A stretch of 64,000 bases of DNA from Thiofilum sp039797965 (GTDB taxonomy: Bacteria; Pseudomonadota; Gammaproteobacteria; Thiotrichales; Thiotrichaceae), in contig JBDKGX010000002.1 in NCBI GenBank assembly GCA_039797965.1, positions 47,326 to 111,325 of the forward strand, read 5' to 3'. The position numbers and the translations under genes were made by a program. The notes below the pieces were generated by a model. It saw nothing but the letters and a program-made list of their open reading frames with translations. It made no database searches and was not told where the DNA came from. This document shows positions 53,955-62,831 of the stretch, piece after piece (the stretch's first letter is position 1; each line of letters opens with the position of its first letter).

Positions 53955-54725
53955 CTAGTTTAAAAGGTTTCGCACTAATTCTTCAAAGCGCTCAGGCGTT
54001 TGCACATGTGGCAAATGCCCTGCTTCATAGATGTATTCTAAGGATGCTTGTGGAAAAAGTACTTGCATCTGTTTCCACGTTTCATCCGTTACATAGTCTG
54101 ATTGCTTACCTGCGATTTCTAACACCGCCCCTTGATAAGTAGGCTCAAGTATTGGAAAGCTCACTATTTTTAAATAATTACGGGTAATTTCACTCAAATT
54201 ACACAACCATTTGAATTGTCCATCCGTTTGACGACTCAAGTTTTTCAGCAAAAATCCTCTCTCAAAAGCATTTGTGACGACTTCGCTGAGTTGTTCATCA
54301 GCTTCCTTACGACTTTTTAAAGTACTCAAAGGAATTGAGTTCATAGCCTGTAATAAAGTTTGTAAACGGGGGCGGTAGGTGAAAGGTGCAATATCCACCA
54401 CTATTAAGTGCTTCACCTTATTAGGGTATTGGGTAGCTAAAACCATCGCGGCTTTACCCCCCATAGAGTGTCCCATTAAATCAAAGTACTCGATTTTTAA
54501 GGAGTCGAGTACTTCAATAATATCTTCAACCATGAGCTGGTAGGTCATACCTGCAACAGGTGGCGAATTGCCATGATTACGCATGTCAATCGCGATAATG
54601 GGTTGAGTAGTCGAGTACTTAGTAGCAAAGGTATGCCAATTATCTAAAGCCCCTAATAAGCCATGTAGGACAATTAAAGGAGTACTTGGCGTGGTCAAGT
54701 CGCCATAGATTCGGTAATTAAGCAT
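53955..54725 (-). CDS. alpha/beta-hydrolase, YbfF-like esterase
   Basis: A 256-residue cytoplasmic hydrolase. LHGLLGALDNWHTFA near residue 20 provides the oxyanion region, IDMRNHGNSPPV near 47, and the nucleophile elbow GHSMGGKAAM near 86 (Ser). Catalytic His is probably in YEAGHLPHVQTPE near the end. This matches YbfF, an acyl-CoA thioesterase-like protein in E. coli. Overlaps the upstream quinone reductase gene by eight bases. Confidence 0.85.
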   Translation of the reverse strand: MLNYRIYGDLTTPSTPLIVLHGLLGALDNWHTFATKYSTTQPIIAIDMRNHGNSPPVAGMTYQLMVEDIIEVLDSLKIEYFDLMGHSMGGKAAMVLATQYPNKVKHLIVVDIAPFTYRPRLQTLLQAMNSIPLSTLKSRKEADEQLSEVVTNAFERGFLLKNLSRQTDGQFKWLCNLSEITRNYLKIVSFPILEPTYQGAVLEIAGKQSDYVTDETWKQMQVLFPQASLEYIYEAGHLPHVQTPERFEELVRNLLN

Positions 54726-55302
54726 TAAAGTTTCTACCTAATTGTTTTGCTTGCTCTAGTATCGCTAAGCGCTCTGCATCACTCATGGTGGGAATATTGT
54801 AGTAAATAAACTGATCCACTTGAGGAATACCACAATAGGACAAAGTACCTTGTGTCATGGGACGATGAATTAGGCTTTCGGCATCTACTTCTTGAAAGTA
54901 CTCTTGCGAGCCACCGGCTGTGATGAGTACTACAGCGCGTTGATGAGGTAGTAAACCTTTGACTCCATCAGCTGAATAATCAAACGCTACACCACGGGTT
55001 AAGACGTGGTCAAACCAGCCTTTTAAAATAGCCGGACGCCCAAACCACCACAGTGGATAAATAAAGATTAATCCTTGTGCCCATAACAGCGCCTCTTGCT
55101 CATGCCGAATTTTAGTCGGAATAATGCCTTGCTGTAATTCAGCTAAATGTTCAGCACGAAGGACGGGGTCAAAATCTTCAGCATATAAGTCTTTAATTTT
55201 GACCTCGTGACCAGCCTCGACTAAACCCTGTTGGCAATGTTCCAGTAGAGCATGATTAAAGCTCTGAGGATTGGGATGGGCGTAAACGATTAATACACGC
55301 AT
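54718..55302 (-). CDS. NAD(P)H-dependent quinone oxidoreductase, flavodoxin-like fold
   Basis: A 194-residue member of the KefF/MdaB-type family. VYAHPNPQSFNHALLEHC at the N-terminus, then FIYPLWWFGRPAILKGWFDHV near residue 80, the FMN/NAD(P)H pocket. Reduces quinones by two electrons; may protect from quinone stress. No KefC antiporter is adjacent, so KefF function is unlikely. Co-transcribed with the hydrolase behind it. Confidence 0.83.
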   Translation of the reverse strand: MRVLIVYAHPNPQSFNHALLEHCQQGLVEAGHEVKIKDLYAEDFDPVLRAEHLAELQQGIIPTKIRHEQEALLWAQGLIFIYPLWWFGRPAILKGWFDHVLTRGVAFDYSADGVKGLLPHQRAVVLITAGGSQEYFQEVDAESLIHRPMTQGTLSYCGIPQVDQFIYYNIPTMSDAERLAILEQAKQLGRNFNA

Positions 55303-55323
55303 AGGGCGTCCTAGGTTTTGTTA

Positions 55324-56199
55324 TTAGTGTACGGTGTTGTTAGTAGGTGCTATGTTAGCTAAAAACAATTGTTTTATATCAATAGCATCAAGACTATAAC
55401 GGGTATTGCAAAAGTCACAGGTGATTTCAATTTTGCCTTGTTCTGCCAAAATATCGTTCACCTCTGTCTCGCCCAAGGTAAGCAACATGCGCTCAATACG
55501 CTCAGTACTACAACTGCATTGAAAGAAAATGGCTTTCGGATCAAAGATTCTGGCATCTTCCTCATGAAAGAGTCGATAAAGTACTTGCTCCGCATTTAAT
55601 TGTAATAACTCAGGAGCCGTTACGGTATCGAGCAGTAAACCTACTCGCTCCCAACCCTCTTGATCGGGTTCTTGACCGGGTAAGCGTTGCAATAAAAGAC
55701 CTGCACAACGTTGTGCATTAGCCGTTAAATAAAGACGGGTAGGTATTTGCTCAGATTGTTGGAAATAATTCTCTAAAGCCTGTGCTAATGAGTCGCCTTC
55801 TAAGGCTATAATACCTTGGTAACGTTCTGATTCTTTTTCAGAATCTAGGGTAATAGCGATATGTCCTGTTCCTACTATAACACTGAGGGAGCTAGTATCT
55901 TCAGGAATGGCAGACCACCGTGCAAGACCCCGCACGGCGCCATTAGCTTGGATTTGAACCACTACTAAATGTACTGGACCATCACCCCGTAGTTGTAAAA
56001 TGATAGAGCCCGAGTGTTTAATAGTAGTAGATAGCAAGGTAACAGCGGCTAGTGCCTCTCCTAATAGGGTTTGAATGGCCTCAGGGTATTCAGCTTTTGA
56101 GGTAAGTTGTTGCCATGTATGCTCTAAGCATGTCCATGCACCGCGCACATTAGGCGTTTCGAGTAAAAAGCGGTGTAAAATATCAGTACTCATAGTCAT
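55324..56199 (-). CDS. hslO: redox-regulated chaperone Hsp33
   Basis: Holdase chaperone switched on by oxidation. The 291 residues include the substrate-binding core and a C-terminal zinc switch with all four cysteines: C228 and C230 (QCSCSTERIERML) and C261 and C264 (TCDFCNTRYSL). Length agrees with E. coli (292). A second ATG at 56193 could be the start. Confidence 0.95.
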   Translation of the reverse strand: MTMSTDILHRFLLETPNVRGAWTCLEHTWQQLTSKAEYPEAIQTLLGEALAAVTLLSTTIKHSGSIILQLRGDGPVHLVVVQIQANGAVRGLARWSAIPEDTSSLSVIVGTGHIAITLDSEKESERYQGIIALEGDSLAQALENYFQQSEQIPTRLYLTANAQRCAGLLLQRLPGQEPDQEGWERVGLLLDTVTAPELLQLNAEQVLYRLFHEEDARIFDPKAIFFQCSCSTERIERMLLTLGETEVNDILAEQGKIEITCDFCNTRYSLDAIDIKQLFLANIAPTNNTVH

Positions 56200-56428
56200 C
56201 CAATAGGTGAAATGTCGTTTAGTTCAGCAAGGATTTGCCTGCGATGGTGCAATCTTTAGAGTATTGAGAACTTATCATATCTGTTGGCTTGCTCAAAACT
56301 ATCTCGGTTGCTACATTTGGCAACTGTTTGCGCCTGGGCAGGCAGGGCTTGTTTGCAAGGAATAACCAGAATCTGACAGGACGTTTCTGCAACTAACTTT
56401 TAAATTTAGCATTATTCGGACTAACAAA

Positions 56429-57475
56429 ATGTTCAAAGCCATATCTGGTTTGTTTTCCAATGATATTTCTGTCGATCTTGGCACGGCGAATACCCTCATT
56501 TATATGCGTGGTAAAGGGATTGTGCTGGATGAGCCTTCCGTTGTTGCTATCCGCCAAGACCGTGGCCCAGGCGGTCCGAAGTCGATTGAAGCCGTAGGAA
56601 TCGAAGCCAAAAAAATGTTGGGGCGTACCCCTGAAAATATTACTGCTATTCGCCCGATGAAAGACGGCGTTATTGCGGACTTCACTTATACCGAGAAAAT
56701 GTTGCAGCATTTTATTCGTAAAGTTGATTCTGGTCGTATCCTGCGTCCTAGCCCACGAGTAGTAATATGTGTCCCGTGTGGCGCAACTCAAGTGGAACGT
56801 CGTGCGATTAAAGACTCTGCTTTAGGTGCAGGTGCACGTAAGGTTTATTTAGTTGAAGAACCGATGGCTGCGGCATTAGGTGCAGGTATTCCTGTGGATG
56901 AAGCAGTAGGCTCCATGGTACTTGATATCGGTGGTGGTACTTCAGAAGTGGCTATTATGTCCTTACGCGGTATTGTATACGCCGCCTCAGTACGGATTGG
57001 TGGTGATCGTTTAGATGAAGCCATTATCAGTTATGTACGTCGTAACTACGGCATGCTGATTGGTGAAGCGACTGCCGAGCGGATTAAGTGTGAAATTGGT
57101 TCCGCTTATCCTGGTAAAGAGTTACTCGAAATCGAAGTCAAAGGTCGTAACCTATCTGAAGGTGTACCTCGTAGCTTTACTTTAACCAGCAATGAAATCT
57201 TAGAAGCTTTGCAAGAACCACTTTTTGGGATTGTCAGTGCTGTAAAAACAGCATTAGAACAAACACCTCCTGAATTAGGTGCGGACGTGGCTGATCGCGG
57301 TATTGTCTTGACAGGGGGTGGTGCATTACTACGTGACTTGGATCGCTTGTTAATGGAAGAAACAGGTATTCCAGTGGTGATTGCTGATGATCCATTGACA
57401 TGTGTGGCGCGGGGTGGTGGTCGCATTCTAGAGATGTTAGAAGCAGAAGGGGATGCTTTCTTATCTACTGATTAA
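56429..57475 (+). CDS. mreB: rod-shape actin homologue MreB
   Basis: Cytoskeletal ATPase that guides cell-wall elongation. The 348 residues show the actin phosphate-1 DLGTANTLIYMRG near residue 18, the phosphate-2 LDIGGGTSEVAIMSL near 170, and the adenosine motif GIVLTGGGALLRDLD near 290. First gene of mreBCD, with normal length. Confidence 0.97.
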   Translation: MFKAISGLFSNDISVDLGTANTLIYMRGKGIVLDEPSVVAIRQDRGPGGPKSIEAVGIEAKKMLGRTPENITAIRPMKDGVIADFTYTEKMLQHFIRKVDSGRILRPSPRVVICVPCGATQVERRAIKDSALGAGARKVYLVEEPMAAALGAGIPVDEAVGSMVLDIGGGTSEVAIMSLRGIVYAASVRIGGDRLDEAIISYVRRNYGMLIGEATAERIKCEIGSAYPGKELLEIEVKGRNLSEGVPRSFTLTSNEILEALQEPLFGIVSAVKTALEQTPPELGADVADRGIVLTGGGALLRDLDRLLMEETGIPVVIADDPLTCVARGGGRILEMLEAEGDAFLSTD

Positions 57476-57595
57476 TAAGTTTTAGTAGTATCACTCACTC
57501 TTACATTTTTAATGGCCTAGACAACTGGTTGCTTAGCTTTTTAAGACCAGTTGCCATACTAAGATTGATAAAAATATAACTCTAGCCTGTGTGGC

Positions 57596-58612
57596 ATGGA
57601 GGCGGACATTAGTAACAGCAATTTTCATTCAGCGCCGGGGCTTACAATAAAGTTTATTTTGCTGGTGGTGTTAGCCTTAACTTTGATGGCTATTGATTAT
57701 CGGAAAACTGAATCAATGGCGCCAGTCCGAACGCTATTTTCGATTTTAGCTTATCCATTACAATGGTCAGTTGATGTACCTTTTCGTGTTTATAATGAAA
57801 CGGCTACGTTTTTTACAGACCAAACTAATCTAACGCTAGAAAATAATACTTTAAAAGATCAATTACGTCTTTATGAAGCGCGTTATCAAGATATGGTAGT
57901 AGTGGAGCAGCAAAATGAACGCTTACGTCATGAATTAAAAGCTAATCCACGCGATGGCTATGAGTTCTCTATGGCTGAGATTTTAGCATCCTCTGGTGAT
58001 CGAGTTAGACGTATTGTGACTTTAAATAAAGGTACTCGTGATGGGGTGTATGAAAAACAAGTAGTACTGGCAGGTGGCAGAATTTACGGTCAAGTACTTT
58101 CCGTCAGTCCCTTCAGTGCGACTGTTATTCAACTAACCGATCAGCGCCATGCCATTCCTGTCCGTAATCAACGCACAGGATTTACAACGTTAGCTTTAGG
58201 TACGGGTAAAACTAATACGTTAAAGTTAGATAATGTGATTTTGGTGGAAGATAAAATTCAAGAGGGTGACATTTTTGTAACCTCAGGATTGGATGAGTTA
58301 TTTCCAGCGGATTTTCCTGTGGCGCGAGTGGTGAAAGATGGGATTAATTACGATCAAAGTAGCCAGTTTGCACAAATTACTACTGAAACTTTGGTAAATT
58401 TCGAGCAAACCCGCGAAGTACTGTTGATGTGGCCTAAGAAATCTCAAGGAGTAAAATCTGAGGTAGCCACTCCTGAGACTACAGGTGATAAGCCTATCGG
58501 TCAGCCAGCTAGTAATTCCGCTGTTCATCATGCTACTACACCTGCTCAAAATCATTCAGCAGGTACTACTCCTACTACTACACATACTGCTCCCACAAGG
58601 AAAACACCATGA
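57596..58612 (+). CDS. mreC: cell-shape protein MreC
   Basis: Bitopic membrane protein that links MreB to the wall-synthesis complex. The 338 residues: one helix (about 17-37), a coiled coil (about 80-115, LTLENNTLKDQLRLYEARYQ), the beta-rich MreC core (about 125-280, with YGQVLSVSPFSATVIQLTDQ), and a Thr/Pro/Ser-rich tail. The tail overlaps the mreD start by four bases. Confidence 0.94.
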   Translation: MEADISNSNFHSAPGLTIKFILLVVLALTLMAIDYRKTESMAPVRTLFSILAYPLQWSVDVPFRVYNETATFFTDQTNLTLENNTLKDQLRLYEARYQDMVVVEQQNERLRHELKANPRDGYEFSMAEILASSGDRVRRIVTLNKGTRDGVYEKQVVLAGGRIYGQVLSVSPFSATVIQLTDQRHAIPVRNQRTGFTTLALGTGKTNTLKLDNVILVEDKIQEGDIFVTSGLDELFPADFPVARVVKDGINYDQSSQFAQITTETLVNFEQTREVLLMWPKKSQGVKSEVATPETTGDKPIGQPASNSAVHHATTPAQNHSAGTTPTTTHTAPTRKTP

Positions 58613-59103
58613 CGCCTGTTACTCCACGGTTTTTTGGTGCAGTCGTTGTATCGATGCTATTAGCCGTTATTTTAAGCATTATTCCGCTACCAGAGCCTTT
58701 TCAAATGTGGCGTCCTGAATGGGTAGCTTTAGCCTTAATTCATTGGGCATTAGTACTAGGGCATCGAGTTGGATTATGGATGGCTTTTATTATTGGCTTA
58801 TTAATGGATGTTTTACATAACTCTTTATTAGGTCAACATGCGCTTGAATTAGTGATGGTGGGATACTTGTCCATTCGTCTAGGAGGGCGCATGACACCCG
58901 AAGCTTATTTCCAACAATTTGCTCTGATTTTGGCTGTATTGGGGCTTTATATGCTATTGAGCTTGTGGATTCGTGGTGTTACGGGTTATGCACAAGCGGG
59001 CAACACTTGGCAATATTGGGCGCCTTTATTAAGTAGCTTACTCATTTGGCCTTTATATCAATGGGCTTTGAGCTATTTTTACAATCAGAAAAAAGGGCTT
59101 TAG
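58609..59103 (+). CDS. mreD: rod shape-determining protein MreD
   Basis: Small inner-membrane protein (164 residues, five to six helices) of the elongasome. GRMTPEAYFQQF in the middle loop and LIWPLYQWALSYF at the end match MreD. Overlaps mreC (ATGA) and is followed by an intrinsic terminator, closing the operon; penicillin-binding protein 2 and RodA are not in the window. Confidence 0.92.
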   Translation: MTPVTPRFFGAVVVSMLLAVILSIIPLPEPFQMWRPEWVALALIHWALVLGHRVGLWMAFIIGLLMDVLHNSLLGQHALELVMVGYLSIRLGGRMTPEAYFQQFALILAVLGLYMLLSLWIRGVTGYAQAGNTWQYWAPLLSSLLIWPLYQWALSYFYNQKKGL

Positions 59104-59113
59104 CCCTTTTTTT
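59091..59113 (+). terminator. intrinsic terminator after mreD
   Basis: AAAAGGGCT pairs with AGCCCTTTT around a two-base loop and runs straight into seven T. The first arm overlaps the last codons of mreD. Confidence 0.9.
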
Positions 59114-59218
59114 GTCACTCTAAAATCGCGCTTTATAGGGGGTATATTGGTCATGGGGCTTGCGTTCTGATAGCTTTGACCCCATATCAGACCCATATTA
59201 GATTTTAGGAGTATAGTA

Positions 59219-60208
59219 ATGAACTCACCAACTGCCTGCCAAGCGTTGCCCTGTGCAACTTCCGCTTTGCCGGATGTTGCCAAGCAACCTAATGTAGAGC
59301 CACAAGGGGCTCTGAATTGGGTAGGAATGAGTGAAATCGAATTACCCGTTTACATTCCTACTCCCACCCAAACGGCTATCCAAACCCTCGCTCGTGTACA
59401 AGCCTATGTCAATTTAATTGACCCTATGAGTAAGGGCATCCATATGTCACGTTTGTACCTAGCCTTGGACAATCACTTAGGAATGGCAGAGCTAACCCCA
59501 ACCGTTTTAAAACGTGTCGTTAGTCAATTTGTTGATTCTCATACAGGTCTAAGTGATTCAGGATATTTGGAATGTCGTTTTAACTACTATGAAAAGCGTC
59601 GCTCTTTAGTCACTGATAATCGTGGGTGGAAAAATTACCCAACCCGTGTGATTGCCTCACTACGTCAGGGTGAATTTAATTTAGAGTTATCAGTGGAAGT
59701 ACCTTATTCATCTACCTGTCCTTGTTCAGCCGCTTTAGCTCGTCAACTGATTCAAGAGGGTTTTCAAGAGCAATTTGGTCAAACCGAAGTGGTGAATACT
59801 CAACAGGTGCATGATTGGTTAGGCACTGTACAAGGTATTCGTGCTACCCCTCATAGTCAACGCAGTGTGGCTCAAGTGAAAGTACGTTTAAATTCGGATG
59901 CTGATCATTTGCCTATTAGTACTTTGATTGATCAGTTGGAAGCGGCATTACAAACACCGGTACAAGCAGCCGTAAAGCGAGCGGATGAGCAAGAATTTGC
60001 ACGGCTGAATGCTGCTAATCTCATGTTTTGCGAGGATGCCGCGCGTCGGGTTAAAGCTAAACTTGAGGAAAATGTTCAGTACAAGGATTATTGGGTACGC
60101 GTCAATCATATGGAAAGTTTACATGCCCATGATGCGGTTGCTATTGCCGTTAAAGGCGTCGCAAACGGCTATAGTGATGACCCATTGGAATATGCTTTAC
60201 GAGCCTAA
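59219..60208 (+). CDS. folE2: GTP cyclohydrolase IB (FolE2)
   Basis: Makes 7,8-dihydroneopterin triphosphate from GTP, the first step of folate, by the zinc-independent isoform. The 329 residues carry the family block MSKGIHMSRLYLAL near residue 70, VEVPYSSTCPCSAALARQ with C167 and C169 (one is catalytic), and MESLHAHDAVAIA near the end. In some bacteria FolE2 is induced by zinc lack; no clear Zur box was seen upstream. GGAG precedes the ATG. Confidence 0.95.
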   Translation: MNSPTACQALPCATSALPDVAKQPNVEPQGALNWVGMSEIELPVYIPTPTQTAIQTLARVQAYVNLIDPMSKGIHMSRLYLALDNHLGMAELTPTVLKRVVSQFVDSHTGLSDSGYLECRFNYYEKRRSLVTDNRGWKNYPTRVIASLRQGEFNLELSVEVPYSSTCPCSAALARQLIQEGFQEQFGQTEVVNTQQVHDWLGTVQGIRATPHSQRSVAQVKVRLNSDADHLPISTLIDQLEAALQTPVQAAVKRADEQEFARLNAANLMFCEDAARRVKAKLEENVQYKDYWVRVNHMESLHAHDAVAIAVKGVANGYSDDPLEYALRA

Positions 60209-60331
60209 TCCGTAAACCTATTTTTGATGCAAAGTGGGTAATCATTTACCCACTTTGCACAGCTTACTTCCCTTCATAGAGTGAGCGCTATAGCATCCGC
60301 ATTAAGATCAAATAATTAAGGATTTAAGCTT

Positions 60332-60913
60332 ATGGCACGCACTCCCTCTACTATGCTGGCACTAGGTACTAAAGCTCCCGATTTTGTCTTATTAGAACCC
60401 CTGACCGAGTGCATGATCAGTCGCAGTGATTTTCAAGGTCAACCTTTGTTGGTGATGTTTATTTGCAACCATTGCCCCTATGTTATCCATATTCGCGCAG
60501 TACTGGCAGCACTGACCACAGAGTTTCAATCTAAAGGTGTGGCGGTAGTAGGCATTAATGCTAATGATGTTGAAAATTATCCCGATGATTCCCCTGACAA
60601 TATGAAATTAGAAGCTCAGCGAGCGGGTTATACCTTTCCCTATTTATACGATGCCACTCAAGCGACGGCTAAGGCTTATCAAGCGGCTTGTACGCCTGAT
60701 TTTTTCTTGTTTGATGCGGAGCATCGTTTGGTTTATCGCGGTCAATTTGATAATGCTCGACCTCGTAATGATGAGCCAGTGACTGGAGCTGATTTGCGCC
60801 AAGCCGTAGAGGCCGTGACTACACACCAGCCCCTCAACTCTGAACAGAAGGCTTCATTAGGTTGTAATATCAAATGGAAAGCAGGTAATGAGCCAGAGTA
60901 CTTTGCTGAATAA
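60332..60913 (+). CDS. thioredoxin-fold (AhpC/TSA-type) family protein
   Basis: A 193-residue thioredoxin-like protein, cytoplasmic (no signal peptide). Begins LALGTKAPDFVLLEP as in the AhpC/TSA family, then the redox pair C45-NH-C48 in FICNHCPYVIHIRAVL, GVAVVGINANDVENYPDDSP and a conserved CTPDFFLFDAEHRLVYRGQFD. Close in layout to a widespread family of CxxC peroxiredoxin-like proteins without a firmly assigned role. Confidence 0.82.
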   Translation: MARTPSTMLALGTKAPDFVLLEPLTECMISRSDFQGQPLLVMFICNHCPYVIHIRAVLAALTTEFQSKGVAVVGINANDVENYPDDSPDNMKLEAQRAGYTFPYLYDATQATAKAYQAACTPDFFLFDAEHRLVYRGQFDNARPRNDEPVTGADLRQAVEAVTTHQPLNSEQKASLGCNIKWKAGNEPEYFAE

Positions 60914-60966
60914 AGTACTGCGTTTGTGCCGATTATATTAGCTCTTTTTAAATAGAAAACGGATTT

Positions 60967-62508
60967 ATGGAAAGTCTTACCTTATTTCTCATTTTAGTGT
61001 TTATGGTAACGCTAGTAGCGGCAGCCGTAATGGCAGCTTTTTATAAACGCACTAGTAAAGATTTATCCTTTGTGCGCACAGGAATAGGGGGGGAGAAAAT
61101 TATTTTAAATGGTGGCGCCTTTGTTTTACCCGTATTACACGAGGCTACCCCTATTAATATGCAAACGATTGCAGTTAAAGTAGAGCGCTCAAATAAAGCC
61201 GCATTAATTACTAAAGACCCATTACGGGTAGATGTAACTGCTGAATTTCGTTTACGTGTACCGCCTGATCCACAAGCTATTTCTAATGCAGCGCGTACTT
61301 TAGGGGCTATGACTATGTCACCTGAAAAGGTGCAAAAATTAGTTGAGGAACAATGCGTGGCTGCATTACGTTCCGTGGCTTCTAATATGGAGTTACAAGA
61401 ACTTCATTTAAAGCGTAAGGATTTTGAGCGCAATGTAGAGCAAGCAGTTAATCAAGAGTTTCAAAAGAATGGTTTGGAATTAGAGTCAGTATCATTAGTC
61501 CGTTTAGATCAAACTCCTCGTGAGTACTTTGACCCAACCAATGCATTTGATGCTCAAGGTTTAACAATTCTCGACCAGATAACCTCCGATAATGAAAGAC
61601 GACGTAATTTTATTTTACGGGAAAAAGAAGTCGATATTCAGAAAAAAGATTTAGAAAGTGAAAAGAAAAAACTTGAGTTAGATATGCAAGAGTTTTTCGC
61701 CCAAAAAGAACGTGAAAAAGAAAAAGCTGAGCAAGAAGCCAAAATTAATCGTGAAATTGAAGAGATTAATATGGCTAAAACAACCATGATTGAAATAGCG
61801 CGGCGTGATATGGAAGTCACTCAAGCACAACTAGAGCGCAGTATTGCTGAGGCGTGGATGGAGGCTGATAAGGTGAAAGCTCAAGCCGCCGCCGTTACAG
61901 AGGAGATCAGTACCGCCCGTGAAAAAGCGGAAGCCGAGCGCAATCGTATTATTGAAATTATCAGTGCTGAAAAAGAGGCAGAGCGCCAACGTATTATTGC
62001 CCAAGCCAATGCGCTATCTGAGGAGTTGGCGGCTAAAGCAGCTCAAGTGCGTTATGAAATTGAAGCAGCAGGTAAGCGTGCACTCAATGAGGCAGCCAAT
62101 TTACTTTCAAATGAACAAATTTCTATGCAAGTCAAACTCGAGATTGTTAAGCAGTTACCGAATATTGTGCGTGAAAGTGTACGTCCTTTAGAGAATATTG
62201 AAGGCATTAAAATCATGCACTTGGATGGTATAAATCAATTAGCGGGTGGGGCAGCTCAAACAACGAGTACTTCGACAAGCTTGTCAGATCAGGTAGTGGA
62301 TAGTGCGTTACGTTACCGAGCGCAATTACCTTTAGTTGAAAGTTTGCTTAATGAAGTAGGGCTAAAAGGTAGTGGTTTGAGTGATTTAACCGCAGGGTTA
62401 CGTAGTGACTTGAATTTAGGTAATGAAGGGGGGAATGCGACTACTACGAGTGGCGTAAGGCCAGTTCCTAGAAACCAGCCTACGCCTGATGAGTCCAATG
62501 ATGATTAA
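60967..62508 (+). CDS. SPFH/flotillin-like membrane protein (YqiK type)
   Basis: A 513-residue protein with one N-terminal membrane helix (about 5-27), an SPFH/band-7 domain (about 35-200), a long coiled coil very rich in Glu, Lys and Ala (about 215-370), and a C-terminal disordered tail. It matches flotillin-like proteins that organise membrane microdomains, and in E. coli the yqiK gene lies not far from ubiK, the next gene here. Function in this organism unknown. Its stop overlaps that of convergent ubiK. Confidence 0.85.
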   Translation: MESLTLFLILVFMVTLVAAAVMAAFYKRTSKDLSFVRTGIGGEKIILNGGAFVLPVLHEATPINMQTIAVKVERSNKAALITKDPLRVDVTAEFRLRVPPDPQAISNAARTLGAMTMSPEKVQKLVEEQCVAALRSVASNMELQELHLKRKDFERNVEQAVNQEFQKNGLELESVSLVRLDQTPREYFDPTNAFDAQGLTILDQITSDNERRRNFILREKEVDIQKKDLESEKKKLELDMQEFFAQKEREKEKAEQEAKINREIEEINMAKTTMIEIARRDMEVTQAQLERSIAEAWMEADKVKAQAAAVTEEISTAREKAEAERNRIIEIISAEKEAERQRIIAQANALSEELAAKAAQVRYEIEAAGKRALNEAANLLSNEQISMQVKLEIVKQLPNIVRESVRPLENIEGIKIMHLDGINQLAGGAAQTTSTSTSLSDQVVDSALRYRAQLPLVESLLNEVGLKGSGLSDLTAGLRSDLNLGNEGGNATTTSGVRPVPRNQPTPDESNDD

Positions 62509-62807
62509 GATTGGACTTCTTTGAGTGTATCCGTAGGGGATGAAGGTGGAGTGGCCTCTTTTGCCAATAAGCGCTGCTCCAATTCCACTACTTGTAGTTC
62601 AAGCGCTGCTAATTTAGCGCGTGTCCGTTGTAATACTGCCATTTGAATGTCGAACTCTTCGCGAGTGACTAAATTCATTTTATGTAATGCACCTTCTAGG
62701 GCTTGCTTTGCAGAGTTTTCAAACTCACTTTGCATAGCTTTTAAAGGTTCGGGTAAAGCACTTGAAAGGCCACGAATCACAGATTCAAAGGGATTAAGAC
62801 CTGACAT
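62505..62807 (-). CDS. ubiK: ubiquinone biosynthesis accessory factor UbiK
   Basis: A 100-residue helical protein of the BMFP/YqiC family. Features: N-terminal amphipathic helix (NPFESVIRGLSSALPEPLKA), then VTREEFDIQMAVLQRTRAKLAALE, a trimeric coiled coil. In E. coli UbiK binds UbiJ and supports aerobic ubiquinone synthesis. Stop codons of this gene and the SPFH gene overlap. Confidence 0.9.
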   Translation of the reverse strand: MSGLNPFESVIRGLSSALPEPLKAMQSEFENSAKQALEGALHKMNLVTREEFDIQMAVLQRTRAKLAALELQVVELEQRLLAKEATPPSSPTDTLKEVQS

Positions 62808-62831
62808 GGCAAACTCCTTTAGGGTCAGTAT

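Noticed and set aside
59150..59218. Zur box before folE2
   Set aside because: An ATGGGG/CCCCAT inverted pair is present but does not match the Zur consensus.
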